Source: Salvelinus alpinus (lineage: Eukaryota; Chordata; Actinopteri; Salmoniformes; Salmonidae). Taken from it: 64,000 nt of DNA. The stretch covers positions 30,492,788-30,556,787 of the forward strand of contig NC_092090.1 of the NCBI RefSeq assembly GCF_045679555.1, read 5' to 3'. How positions within the stretch are numbered: the first letter of the stretch is position 1; each line of letters opens with the position of its first letter. The notes beneath the pieces were generated by a model. That model searched no databases and was not told where the DNA came from. It saw only the letters and a program-made list of their open reading frames with translations. The position numbers were made by a program, and so were the translations under genes. Below, one piece after another: positions 1-35,222 of this stretch.

Positions 1-3871
<3,871 letters not shown>

Positions 3872-3882
3872 TAATGTATTTA

Positions 3883-5499
<1,617 letters not shown>

Positions 5500-6738
5500 T
5501 ATATAGCGTTTTTTCAAATGCTCAAACAAAATGCTTACATAGTAAGGAGGAAACTCTCCTCAACCACCACCAATGAGTGGCACCCACTTGGATGAAACAC
5601 AGCAACCGTTTGTACCAAAACGCTCACCAGCCATCAGCTGTCATGGTGTAGAGGTGAGGTAGTTCTTGGAGGAGCAGAGAGTGGGGTTACTTACATCTTC
5701 TGGGTGTTACAGACAAAGGATTTGAGAGAGTAGTTCAAGCTGAGGGGGAGGCCTTTCTCTGTGATGCATTGACAGATCAGCAGGCCCAGATGAGGCAGCT
5801 CCCCTTCTTGTTCTCTCCTCTCTCTGTCTGCCCCCCAGAGAGTGAGGTCAGGCTGGCTCCAGTGACAGGCCAGACACACCCTCACATAGACCCAGAGAAC
5901 CCCCCATGTATTATTCATCTGCACAGAGGGTCAGAGGGCAGGTGTGTGTGTGTGTGATGCTGTGAAATGCAGCTCTGTGCACATCTGGCCACTCCATGCA
6001 AGCCTCCAGCACCACTACCCCGGCCCCCCATCTCAAACACCCCCACACCCACATCCCTATCAGCTCCCTGACCCCCGCCGCTCTCTCTCTGTCTGTGGAG
6101 GAGGGTGACAGGAAGCATGGAGATTACTAAGACAGCCAGTTAAGGTGTTGAAGGACTGAGGTAGGAGGGAAATGTCTTTCCCTTCAACTTATGTACCGAC
6201 CTGCAGCAACACTCCAATAGAGTTTTCAACGTTCAAATATCAGGCTATGGATAAGTAGACCATAATGTGAACGTTGCTCCACAGAGTTGATAGGTTAATG
6301 AATTATTCAAGTAGATTTGACAGACTATGGTGGGTATCGTAGGCTTCTTGATCTTCATAGCCTATTTGTAAAGCGTTTTACCATAAAAGGTCTACCTCGT
6401 CTTTAGGCCATTGAGCGTCTGTCTGCGAAATACCAAGGAAGAGACAAGTGGAAGCTGGTGCACAAGATAACCATTTTTTGGGTGGTGAGCGTTGTAGACT
6501 GATGAGCTTCACCGAGGAAGCAAAACATGACAATAAATAATTGTACAACTTGTGCTGTATTGCATTAGTATCCTCGGTTGGTTCTTTTGTTTGTAAACAG
6601 GATGTCAAACACACACCACATCCTTCATTCTGCAATAATCATATTCAGTCTACAGAGGGTGTCTGAAAAAACTAAGCACTGACTCACTCAAATAGTTTTT
6701 GGTATTTAAAGTGACCCTGTCCTCTCTCTGCGTTTCAG

Positions 6739-7059
6739 ATACAGAACCCATCATGGATTGGTGGCGGCAGTGGAGCGTCTCCTGTACCAGGCTGCGTAGT
6801 GCCCTGTGACTCAGTCACGTCCTGTATGACCCCTCATCCTCACTCCGGCAGCGGCGTATCTGACTTCCTGGGCGTCCCGAACCCTGGGGGTCACATGGGA
6901 CAGACACACATGGGCAGCCTGTTTGGGGGTCCTGGCATGGGGTCAGGAATCAACGGGTACGATCTGAACAGCATGGACCCGGACCGCAAGTCCTCCAGCA
7001 TCGCCGCCTTGCGTATGAAGGCCAAGGAGCACAGTGCAGCCATCTCCTGGGCAACATGA
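6739..7059 (+). CDS. alx4: alx4 last coding exon: C-terminal activation region and OAR domain
   Basis: The exon follows acceptor tttcag at 6738 and encodes 106 residues to the TGA at 7057-7059. It opens with IQNPSWIG, the conserved sequence after the exon 3 border in ALX4. A Pro/Cys/Gly-rich region follows (CVVPCDS, then [14 protein letters not shown]). It ends with the OAR (aristaless) motif [14 protein letters not shown] and the terminus AISWAT. The OAR domain modulates activation by paired-class factors. Phase matches exon 3. No frameshift or stop is present, so this end of the gene looks functional. Confidence 0.93.
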   Translation: MQNPSWIGGGSGASPVPGCVVPCDSVTSCMTPHPHSGSGVSDFLGVPNPGGHMGQTHMGSLFGGPGMGSGINGYDLNSMDPDRKSSSIAALRMKAKEHSAAISWAT

Positions 7060-10000
7060 TGCCTCAACAGCAGCAGGACAGGGGCCTCTGGGAACCCCAC
7101 CACGTCCAAACCAAGCCAAAGCAGAGAGGGGGGCCAGTCTGTGCTACTATAACAGAAATATTGATAATCTAAAATAATAATGATGATAAAAGCCATAAAA
7201 GCCATAGCAAATTGCTGAAGAGGAGAAAAGAGACTAACAAATCTGGACAGTGAACTTCTTTATTTTGTGTCTCTGATGGGAGAGACCAGTGGACATCAGA
7301 GATGAACAACAGTCAGTCAGTCAGGTAGTCAAAGCTTGAGATAAGAAGCAGGAAATCAAGAATCAGACGTATCCTTAACGAGACAAATGAATTGGTTGCT
7401 TGTTGGAAACAATGTGCTGGTTATACAGTAGCTATAAACTAAAACACAACAAAAATAACAAAAAAAAAGCTGAATAGATTTGAACCAATCCCTGCACTTA
7501 TTCAGTTAATACAGGTAATGCTGTTTGTACAGATATTGAGATGCGTCCGCTAACACACCTGCTATTGAGTGTCAATATAGCTTTTTCTGTTCAGGTGTTA
7601 TTATACTTTCTTGTTTTCCAGTATTTAAATTTTAAGTGTGTATTTTTTTATTCATTTTGATCATGGTTTTGTCACAGAATCCCTTGTCCCTCCCTTTCTG
7701 TCAGACTGTGTGCGAATGCAACTAACCACATAAACTGCAAACTGATATTCACATATTTACATACATTTGGCCTGATTTGGGTCTGTGTGTACATTTGGGT
7801 TTCCTTAGGTCATTTTGGTCAGCTTCACTTCAAGGAGAGGGGTGTAGGTAACGGTCAAGCCCAAAGCCGATCCATCTCCGTCAGACTAACTGAAAGAATG
7901 CTGATAAAATCAGTCATATTCTTCAGTTTGGGAAAGAGGTAAACCATTTCAAAGGTAGCTTACTGTTTCTGGTTTGCATGGTCAGCACTAGCATACTTTA
8001 GGTTGGTGCTACCTTCCAACATTTAAATGTCAGATATAAATCCAGGTTTGTTTAAGTGCGGGCAAACGGAGAGCCCTACTTGCCCCGCTGATGGGCCGTC
8101 ACTGAGCCAGAGAGGGACGGGGACGAGGAAGTGGTGTGTGTGAGTGTGAGTGTGAGAGAGGTGCACAGCAGGCCTGCTGGGGGCTACAGGTCTGAGAGCA
8201 CCAGACAGGCTCAGCTCTGTTTGCAGGAGGAGATTCAAAGTGGACATGCCATTTCCTCCCTTGGCATTTCCTCACCTCACATTTCCACCTAGGGAGTTAC
8301 AGGAAAAGTGCCCTCCAGTCCCATTGCCAGAAATAATACCCAGCGGCAGCCTTGAACAGCAGAGGCAGTGTAGATTATACAGATTATGCAGTTTTTGTAG
8401 ATTATACAGTTTTTGAGGGAGATAATAAAATGCTGACTAACGCCATCAATGTTGACCACTGTCTCTTTTCATGTAAAGCCTCACCACCCCTTATAGCCCC
8501 CCGCCCCCCCAGGCAACAACCGGATCCCCCGTCCCTTCACCTCAGTGTGGACATGGAACAATGCGGGGGGCAAACTGGCATCCGTGCTTTCGATGGCTCC
8601 ATGTCACGATTTGCGGAGGTGACAGAAATACTAGACGTGTTCCATCATCTTATGCATTATGGGCTTTCTGTTTTCCCAAGGTCCCATTTGGATCAAGTCA
8701 AAACAAAAGGTCTCATAGATTTGAAGCCAAATATGATACCCCATGCACCTTAAGCAGAGAATCCATCTCTAATTCCGTAACACAAGACTCATTATTTCCC
8801 CTTTCACTAGGTAGCTCTGCTAGGATATAGTGTTATGAATGATCCAGGATGAACTGTCAGCATCTACAAACAGTGGATCAGAAACCCTTTCCAAATGACA
8901 ACTCAGATTGGATCCAGTTTTACATGGCAGTTCAAGCCTAATGCATGAACATACTGCTGACAACATGGCTTGTCTCTCAGTGTTTGGAGGTGCTCCTCTG
9001 AGATTTGGAGATGGGGCCCCTGTGCTCTCATAGGCCGCTCTAAGGGGTTGCTGGGAGGGCGAACGGGCCGCGGCGTTCCGGTGTTCTGGGAAAAGGACAG
9101 TGCACACAGCTGCGCTCAGGGGATAAATGCAAAACAAACATGCCTCGCACATGCTTCCCCTCAGCTGTCATGGCTCCGTTTACAAAGAAGCCCCCACATT
9201 GCACTAGGGCTCTCCCTCTCGCTCCTCTTGCCGAATGCCTGCCCCTCCGGCACTAAGGCCATACATAGCCGCACAGCCAGGCTGCAGCCTTTTTAATTAA
9301 CACTGAGACATCTGTGGACAGGGATTCTTTCTGGGATTGTGTGACAGAACAGACAGAGCCGCCTGTGGCCCTGTGCTTCAGGTTGGCCTATAGCTGTCTC
9401 TGACTAGGGCTTGGGGGGTTTACAGTTCTCAGAGCTCAAACACACATGAAGCTCAGGTCGACACAGTTGATTTGTTTACCGTTTTCGTCATGTTTTTTAA
9501 AACATTTGAATTTCTTTATTTATAGACATGTTCTGTTATCTGCAGTTCTCTATTGATTGAAAAGGACAAAACCGAAAGCTCAGTGTTAAAGACTGCAGAA
9601 ACGTACAAGCCCATATGAAGCCTTCTTGGATGAATCACAGGTTAATATGTAAATGTTCAATTTCTCATCTACCCTAATCGAGGCACAGCTTGCCTTAGGG
9701 CCTTAACTGATCAGATATGCAGAATTTAAGTAGTTGCGAAACAGCTTGTATATCAGCTCATCCTGTTGTAGCCTGCAGGGGTCCCAGTCTGTCCCTCGGT
9801 GATGATGTCACCTTTCACACCACCCCTATCATTTCTAATACTACTGAAGCAGGGCAATAAAAATAAGTAAATACTTATTATAATATAAAACTGTGTGTTG
9901 TGTGTGCATGTAAAACATTTTTTTGTATGTAAATTGGACTGATTTACAGTAATTTACAAAAACCCTTGAAATGTTACTAATTTGATGTAAAGTTTTGCTT

Positions 10001-10378
10001 TATCTTTGTGAGATACTTGTGGGTTGGCTTTTGAGTGATCCTTCTGAAGGGGGTGGGTGTTCTTGGTTTGTTGAGTTTCCAAGTATTTTGAAAGGTTTTT
10101 GTGGCTTTAAGCTATATTGTACGGCTTTTTAATTAATGATGGTATACTTTTACTTGTGTTCATGTTCTCATATATATTTTGTGTGAGTTACTATAGTACA
10201 GTAAGTTATTGCACTTACATAATATTTTAGAAATTTGTTTTACAAGCATTGAGAGCAAAACAATTCTTCATCACATACTTATTTTTTAAAACTGCATCAA
10301 CTAAAAAAAATTTTAACGGATAATTGAAGTGCAGCTTCAATTGTCACGAATGATTTCATATAGTTCCCGCCAATTCTT
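7060..10378 (+). other. alx4 3' UTR and downstream DNA
   Basis: There is no further coding exon. The region is AT-rich and probably holds the long alx4 3' UTR. AATAAA-type signals occur, for example near 9856, but I cannot tell which is used. The open frames around 8023-9296 have no family similarity. Confidence 0.5.
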
Positions 10379-10801
10379 TAAAGGTCCAGTGCAGTCCAAA
10401 ATGTGATTTCCCTGGTTTTATATATATTTCCTGATGAGGTTGGAATAATACTGTAAAATAGTGAAAATGATAATGGCCTTTTAATGTGAGAGCAGTTTGA
10501 AAAGACCGCCTGAAATTTCAGCCTGTTTTGGTGGGATGGAGTTTTGGTCTGCCTGGTATAGAATTAGTTAGACCATTAAGAAAGAGAGCTCCAACCCGCT
10601 CTGCCAATTTCAGCTGATGTTTAGTTCTCCCCATTCAGACCACTCCCAGACAGTCTGGCACAATTCTTGCTTGAGAAAGTGCTCTTTGCTAAGAAGTTAC
10701 ATTTCTTTTTGACCATTCATATTGAAATCATATTAAGATATTTCATTGCTACCCTGAAATGATTTTATATTGTGATTATAAAGGCTGCATTGGACTTTTA
10801 A
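10379..10801. mobile_element. MITE-like interspersed repeat
   Basis: The ends are inverted versions of each other: TTTAAAGGTCCAGTGCAGTC on the left, and GGCTGCATTGGACTTTTAAA on the right. The body is AT-rich and non-coding. This is the look of a common salmonid non-autonomous DNA element of about 420 bp. Confidence 0.75.
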
Positions 10802-11715
10802 ACAAACAATAAAACACATGAGGTCAGAGTTCAATATTTGACAATTTTTCTATGCTGTTGTGTGGTGGGAATGATGCTACTGCAGAAGGATTCCTATTCT
10901 CACGGAATGATCCTACATTTAAAGACTGGGATGTTTTTAGGATGGCAAGACTCTGAGGATTCATTAAGAGTAGCAGTTTTTACAATATCCTCAGCAATGG
11001 GTAACATCTGACCATAATAACATGTGTGGAGAATTTGGGGATTCTGTGTTGTTCTGTTTATACTGATGTCTATATAATTAGGATGGAGGGGTGGGAGGGC
11101 CATCAATAAAAATCTAGAGGGTTCCAAAAAAAAAAAAGAAGCACGTCCATCTTCTTGCATTACATATCCACCTCATATGTTTCATGACTGCGTCAGTTGC
11201 AGTGACAGCCTAAAATCCCTCTGCATTTCAGACTTGAGTGCTGAAATGAGATCGCACAACCCCCAAGAATGTCACGCTAATTGAAGTCGACAAAAATACT
11301 AACAGCGTTCTTTTGAACTGCTGACATTGTACAGGGTGGATTAGGGAGCGTATATTAACAGGTGACAGGCGAGGCTGAACAGCGGTGCTGCACACGGCCT
11401 GGCTGTCACAACAGCCCTGGACAGACATGGGCTTTCACCAAATCAGAATGGAGGACGGAGAGTGTGACAGACACAGAGGCCTGCTACTGCTGACTGCATG
11501 AGAAAACCACTCCAATAAACATGCATATCGTCTTCCACGTCTAGAACACTTCCGATGACATAACTTTTTTCAAGCACTAATCAACTTCCCCTGTTCTCCA
11601 GTAGCTGAATTTCCTCTTCATTTTAGTTTGCTCAATTCATGCACCTTGGTTGGAGTGAGGCAGCGCCATTGTTCCTTTCTCGAATCACAGGCAAATAAAA
11701 TGGCCATGAAAAACA

Positions 11716-11721
11716 TTTATT
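11716..11721 (-). promoter_or_regulatory. Possible ext2 polyadenylation signal
   Basis: There is an AATAAA on the minus strand about 1.06 kb past the ext2 stop codon, in AT-rich sequence. The choice among several AT-rich candidates is a guess. Confidence 0.3.
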
Positions 11722-12780
11722 TAGCATGTATTTCTTCCAATTTCTTTACAAAGTCAATATATTTAGGAACACATTTATCACAAACAACAATCCTTACGAA
11801 AGTAAAAAAACAAAACAAAGGCAATATTGACATCTTAAAAAGTGTGTGCTGACTTGAACTTGAAATGCTTAGGACATTCCTTTAGAGAGATGAGCAAGCC
11901 TACACAGACTAACAGAAGGCTAAAACAAAAAGAGACCTCAGAATTGGGGAGTTGTACAACCTGGTGCCTACATCTCCATGAAGCAGACAGTCCAATGTCA
12001 CCGCATCAATTACAGTAGCTTCCCTCCTATACCAGACGTTACTGCAATAGTTTATATATTACGCAGAACACTTAAAAAAAAGGTAATTTAAAATGTCCAG
12101 ATACCAGTCATTCTTTTGAAAAGTGTTAGCAGTAGAACAATTGGCAGTAAATATATAGTGTACATATTATTTGCGATATATCCTCTATGCAGAGAAAGCT
12201 GACCATACACCTCTGCAGTGCTCACACTATACAAATAAAAATTGCTCATGCCATGAAATGACCTTTGTCGAGAAGCACCCTCTTAAACTACCTTGTTTTT
12301 CATATTATTTATTACAAAAAAATCATCAGTTAGAGATAAATGACATGGGATATACTATCTCTACAGGTTTTCAACATATTACACATCCCCCTCCCCATAT
12401 GCTTGGCAGACAGTGGTCCTGACTCACCATGCTACATAAAAATTTAGCACTGCTGTGATTTATATACACTGATCCAAGATCAGCCAAAAAGCCCACAGGG
12501 CCTCTGACTCGAATACAGCAGCAGCGGACATACACAGACTAGTCATCTCTGTCGCACAGTGGATTCTGTCTAGTCAACCAATGAGCACACACACCTCAAC
12601 TCTCACCACTTCAAACCAGTATTTAGGAAAGGAAACAATACAGGCGCCCAACCCCACAGAGAACAACAACCTTCCAGATAGTTCTATATGGACAGATAGA
12701 AGAGTTTATGTTTCCCCTGAACTAGATGATGCTGGGTATGTATGGGTGTCTGGGGGTTGCTGGCCCACAGCCCTGTCCGG

Positions 12781-30277
<17,497 letters not shown>

Positions 30278-30685
30278 GCTGAGCCTGACCATTCAACCAC
30301 TTTGAGAGAGAGAAATATTAGCATGGCTCCTGGTCCGTTGTCACACTGCCAGGGTATGTATCAACGGTCTAAAATGGCTTCCTCTCCTAAAGGAAATGAA
30401 GCCATTTTGGACTACTGTCAGGAATAGCAAGAAATAAACAGCAAGAAATAAACAAGTTAATGTAACGTTACTTGGCCTTGCCTAAACGAGCCAAGCAGGT
30501 CTCGTTATACAAAACTACATGACAACTTACAACACTAGCTGTCAATCAAAGGCATTCTAGTGAGGTAAAGCTAGCTAACGACAACAGGCCAAACTGAACT
30601 AGCTAATGTAGCAAAACATATAACTTAAAATACTCTGGCAGCAAATTAGCAAACTCAATTTAGCGAGCAGACTGGTTGGCAAGCT

Positions 30686-30826
30686 ACGTTAGCAGGTTTA
30701 GCCAGCGGCAGCAGACTTCGATTTGATCAGTAAACTTATCTTCACGCTTGACCGGTGCAGAGTCGATCACAAACTGTTAATTCATACCCTCTTCTTAGCT
30801 AAGCGGCAATCCAATCATGTATAGTT
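30686..30826. repeat. Proximal copy of a 140-bp direct repeat at the ext2 5' end
   Basis: It is nearly identical to 31016-31154: 141 versus 139 bp, differing by a 2-nt CA insertion and a few substitutions. Read in the ext2 direction, the position matching the splice donor in the distal copy is AT instead of GT (plus-strand T at 30739). Confidence 0.93.
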
Positions 30827-31015
30827 CAATGATTTCTTAACGGATTCGCTTAAAACCAAACCTATTTTCGTCGGTGTTTATTATAAAATACCACGGAAGA
30901 AATGTATATAGCTAGCTAACATCACACTTCAAAATAAACCGAAATCTTGAAAAGTAAAAGCAAGTAACGTTAGCCAGCTAGCTTCAAACGTAGCTACCTA
31001 CGCGTTAGCTGGGTA

Positions 31016-31154
31016 ACGTTAGCAGGTTTAGCCAGCGGCAGCAGACTTCGATTAGATCAGTAAACTTACCTTCACGCTTGACCGGTGCAGAGTCGATCAA
31101 ACTGTTAATTCATACCCTCTTCTTAGCTAAGCGGCAATCCAATCATGTATAGTT
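31016..31154. repeat. Distal copy of the 140-bp direct repeat, with intact donor
   Basis: Direct repeat of 30686-30826. In minus orientation it holds GAAG|GTAAGT at 31070/31069, a near-consensus splice donor. Confidence 0.93.
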
Positions 31155-31230
31155 TTTATACATTTAACGTTAGGCAGCTAGCTAATTAAACGTTGTTGAT
31201 GTTATCGTGTGAATGATTTCCGGAAGTGGA
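31070..31230 (-). promoter_or_regulatory. ext2: Likely ext2 non-coding exon 1 and promoter
   Basis: The first coding exon of ext2 starts at an acceptor, so an upstream leader exon must exist. A GAAG|GTAAGT donor ends at 31070, and an ETS-type CCGGAAGT site (31220-31227, ACTTCCGG on the gene strand) lies about 150 bp upstream of it, as in many housekeeping promoters. The surrounding DNA is rich in GCTAGC and AACGTTAG words. The exact transcription start is not known. Confidence 0.5.
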
Positions 31231-34153
31231 ACCCTTCTTCGCTGTCCGAAACCCGTGGGCTACTCTGCACGCACTGGCTATAGTGCCACCTACTAAGGCA
31301 GGGTATCATCACACCCACCCAGTAGCATACAGATGTATCTTTCACAAGGTGCGTTGTTTTTCTCCGCTGAATTAATTGTACCCTCTAACTTGATTTGTGA
31401 ATGGATAGCTATAACCTGGCATAAAATACCTATATACTCGGTCTACAATTAACATAATAATACTTTATAATTTACATGTGAATATTCACTTGAATGTGCA
31501 ATCAACGGAAGCATGTCGTCAGACATCCAGATAGTTTGAAGTGTTCTAGGCCCTAAAGCCAGCTGACATCTGGGCTGTTTGCTAGCAACCTACATATGTT
31601 TTCCCACTATTCTCCACTGCACAACCACCATTATTGTAGGCATATCTAGCTCAAAATATGCAGCCTGTTGAGAGGTTGGCAAATAGAAATGACATTTTAA
31701 AAAGTTCCAGTAATTTTCCTTAAATTGGTTTTGCTTTATTCCATTACAGGCAGGGCAGTGAGAGGTGGCGGGGTTAAATACATTCTCAATCTGGGACAGG
31801 AAGGGAAGAGTAGCAAACCAGGTAAACATGGACAAGACATCATTGAATGATTTATCAGTCAACATAGATTATTGGCAGAATTGAACAGAATTGATAACTC
31901 ATTTTTCTGTCATAGATCTTTCTCACTAAATAGATTAATTTTCCCCCCCATACATTTGTACTTTTTCTATATATGTCAATATTGATATAGATTTGTAATA
32001 TACCTGTTATCATAGTCATTTTCTATGTTATTCTATTTTCATTTAATCTTTTTTATAATAAAAAAACTAAAACAAAGACAGGAAACAAGACATCTGCATT
32101 TAAATAATGACAAATGAGACACTGCTGTACATGTCATGGTGAAAAGGGAATGTGGCATCTTCCTATGGTGGTGCTGATATAGCCTACACTGGGCCGTGAC
32201 CCACTGCAGCAAAGCTATTTCACACTGGTTGTTCAACACTGTGCTGGCAAAGTAGAGACTATTGTGAGAGCATGGATTTGTGTGGTGTCAAACTGTAATC
32301 TGGCCACAGAGTGAGGCCTGTTGAGTGATACCACAGCAAAGCCATTTCTAAAAGAGTACAGCTTCTATAGGTCACCACAGTGACCCCTTCAGAATGTCTG
32401 TATTGTATCAGAGGTCACTGTAATGACCCCACTTCCTATTATAGAGTCTGTCTCTCTGCCATCACCATGGCAGCTAATGGAGGCTGCTGAGGGGAGAATG
32501 GCTCATAATAATGGCTGGAACAGAGCGAATGGAATCAAACACATAGAAACCATGTGTTTGATACCATTCCACAAATTCCGCTCCAGCTATTACCACGAGC
32601 CATTACCCCAATGAAGGTGGCACCAATCTCCTGTGATGTTGACACCCAGTACTTTTTCACTTGGACAGAGATATTTTCCCAGAGATATACCCTTATTTTG
32701 AGAGTCGGCTGAAATTCACCAGCCTTACCCAGCAACTGAAAGCCGAACTCATAGAAAGCAAACCAAACTGTTACAAGAGTAATAATAAGGATAATAATAA
32801 TACCACCAATAATAGTAAGAAACAACAGTAATAAATAATGTAGTATGTTTGATCCAACCAATACAACTGATATGAAATATGTTTGCCACATGTTTTAGTA
32901 AAATGTAGTGAAAGTGGGCACTACAACCTGTACAGTTCAACCTCAATATGCTTGATATGAACCAGTTTAAAGGGAACCAAAGACTTAGAAGTCATTGACA
33001 TAATTGTGTACCTCAGCAAGACCCCTTTAAGAGGAACAATCTCCTACAGTGCATCTCATGTTTTTTTATAGCATAATTGGCTTGGTACAAACACTTGGAG
33101 AGAGACATGTTTTGGGCGATATGTGCCATGGCAGTGTTGTAGGGATAGCTTCCTCATCCTCTCCAGGGTGGTTTAACACAGTTTGAACGGGAATAGACTG
33201 ATTGGCTATTAAAAGGGAGCGATACCAAAATGTATCTTCTCCCTCTCAGAGTTAAACTTGACACCTGTATCTTTGTTTTGTGAAAGTGTACATTTTGCAG
33301 TATTTCACAAACAAACAATATCACACTTTATAAATACATTTGGCAATACATTTTCGGGCAAATTGTGCATTTTAATGTGTGTGAGATGGTTCGTATGTTA
33401 GTAAGAGTTGCTGACTGACGAGTGATTTCTGTTAATAAAAATGAATACTATGTTCCTCATGCTATAAAAACCACATTCTTAACATTTGTCACAATCACTG
33501 TTTTAAGACACATCAATACTCTATGATCTACACTCCTTCTCTTCCACACTGTCATTTCCTGATAGACCTGAGAAACAAACCATAACGTCTTCTCTCTCTC
33601 TCTCCTCTCTGTTGTTCAGCATCTGTCTCTGTTTTTTTTTTACTTTCCTGATATTAAAGATGAATAAGCTTTAGGCACTGATGAGGGAGGATGGTAAGTT
33701 AATTGTGGTCATGTGCCAATGAAAACCCCACCTAGTGTCTAACTCCTCCCTCCCCCTGTTCAGTTGTCTCCCATTTGATAAAGTCACATCACTGCAGGGC
33801 TGTAATGCTACCATGTGTTGATGTGAGATAGTGTGTGTTGGAATGACAGTCAGTGGTGAGGCTATTCACCCCAAAGCAGAACAGGCCCCTGGCATGCAGA
33901 CAGAGATTCAAATGTATTATTACAATAGTAGTGAAAATGCTTTACACAGCTTTTGACACCTGAAAATGGAACAATAGTTTTTCATCTCAGTCTTATTCAT
34001 TATGGTCTGTCATGTCTTTGTAAGGTACTGTAACAGCATAGCAGATTGCATTCCATCACATGCATGTTCAGTGATACTTTAACATCAGATAGATGCAGCA
34101 ACGGAATAAGGAAAGAGGAGAGAGAAAGAGTCATAAAGGGACTGAGTGGGCCA
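31231..34153. other. Intergenic region between dagla 3' end and ext2 5' end
   Basis: 2.9 kb without a recognisable coding exon. The part nearest 34153 is presumably dagla 3' UTR, but no clear polyadenylation signal could be assigned. It contains a palindromic MITE at 32474-32636. Confidence 0.6.
32474..32636. mobile_element. Palindromic MITE
   Basis: The left arm ('ggaggctgctgaggggagaa', 'ggctcataataatggctgga', 'aacacatagaaaccatgtg') folds onto the right arm ('tttgataccattcc', 'attaccacgagccat', 'caccaatctcctgtg'). This is a familiar salmonid hairpin MITE of about 160 bp. Confidence 0.75.
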
Positions 34154-35222
34154 CTATACCATAGACACCAGTGCGTTTTCTTCAGGGTAGGGACAGGGAG
34201 TGGAGGTTCGTAGTGAGTGCGTGGGAAGAGGTGCTCCGTCGGCGGGAGAGAGGTCATTGATCTCACCAGAGGAAGAGAGAGGGAATGAGGGTGAGAGGGA
34301 GATGCCAGAGGAAGGGTCAGCAGATCCAGCAAAGGTACGCGGGGGCTTGGGGACCAGGTTAGGCTCCATTGTGGCCCGAGCCAGAAGCTGTGTATCGTCC
34401 CCCTTCTGTCCTTCCCCTGGCCCCTCTCCCTGACCATATGACCCCCGACCGGACTCAGACTCCCCGTCAGACAACTCCAGAGGCGGTGAGCCACTGCCAT
34501 CCAGCCTGAAGAGAGAGTCAAGGTACTGTGCAAACTCCAGCACTGCCTGACTAGGGTTGCCGTTGGACAGCTGGGCTGGAGGACTGGAGGGCTGTGACTC
34601 ACCTGTCTCTGTTTCCCATCCTTCTGCCTCTACTCCGTCCTCCTCCCCATGGCTGATCCGTGGGTTGAGGGGAGCATTAGGGGTGCTGCCTGGGCTGTAA
34701 ATGCCAGGCATTTGATGGCAAGGGGCAGCACAAGGCAATTTTTGTGTGAAAGGCTGACCTATGACACTCTGGGCCAGTGGTGCTGGGGAGTGGTGGCTGC
34801 TATAGCGCGGGGTGGAAGGGGAGAGGCGCATGGGGTAGTCTGGGGTGGAGCCGGATCCCAGAGGAGTGAAGTAAGGTCCTGCCTCTCCCAGCTCGTGCTC
34901 TGGGGTGGCCTGGTAGAGGCAGTCAGCAGCCAGCAGCTCAGTGCGGGAGCTGAGAGAGGGGTTCTCCTCAGGGATAGGTGCATTCAGTTGGAAGGGAAGG
35001 CACCCCAGCATGGGCGAGCCCCTGAGTGCAGCTGAGGAACGTCGGGAGTCCAGGCTGTAGAGGGACTCGGCGTCTGACAGGCTCTCCATCACGGCCAAGG
35101 GTGCGTGGCGGTCCCTCAGCTCCACGGTAAGGCGCTCCCTGGCCCCCTGCAGAACCACTGACACTGAGGGAGGGGGGCACTCTGCAAAGCCATCCAGTGA
35201 TATCTCAGAGCGAGCACAGGAA
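34154..35222 (-). CDS. dagla: dagla exon 19 (residues 721-1076), C-terminal tail
   Basis: A 1069-nt terminal coding exon. It carries [53 protein letters not shown], and [20 protein letters not shown] followed by [19 protein letters not shown], then the stop TAG at 34156-34154. The PPRTF Homer motif and the flanking block are strongly conserved, while the stretch between is fish-specific. A 128-residue antisense frame over it is a shadow. Confidence 0.95.

Noticed and set aside
34649-35035. 128-codon plus-strand frame
   Set aside because: It lies wholly antisense to dagla exon 19, whose minus frame matches the DAGLA family.
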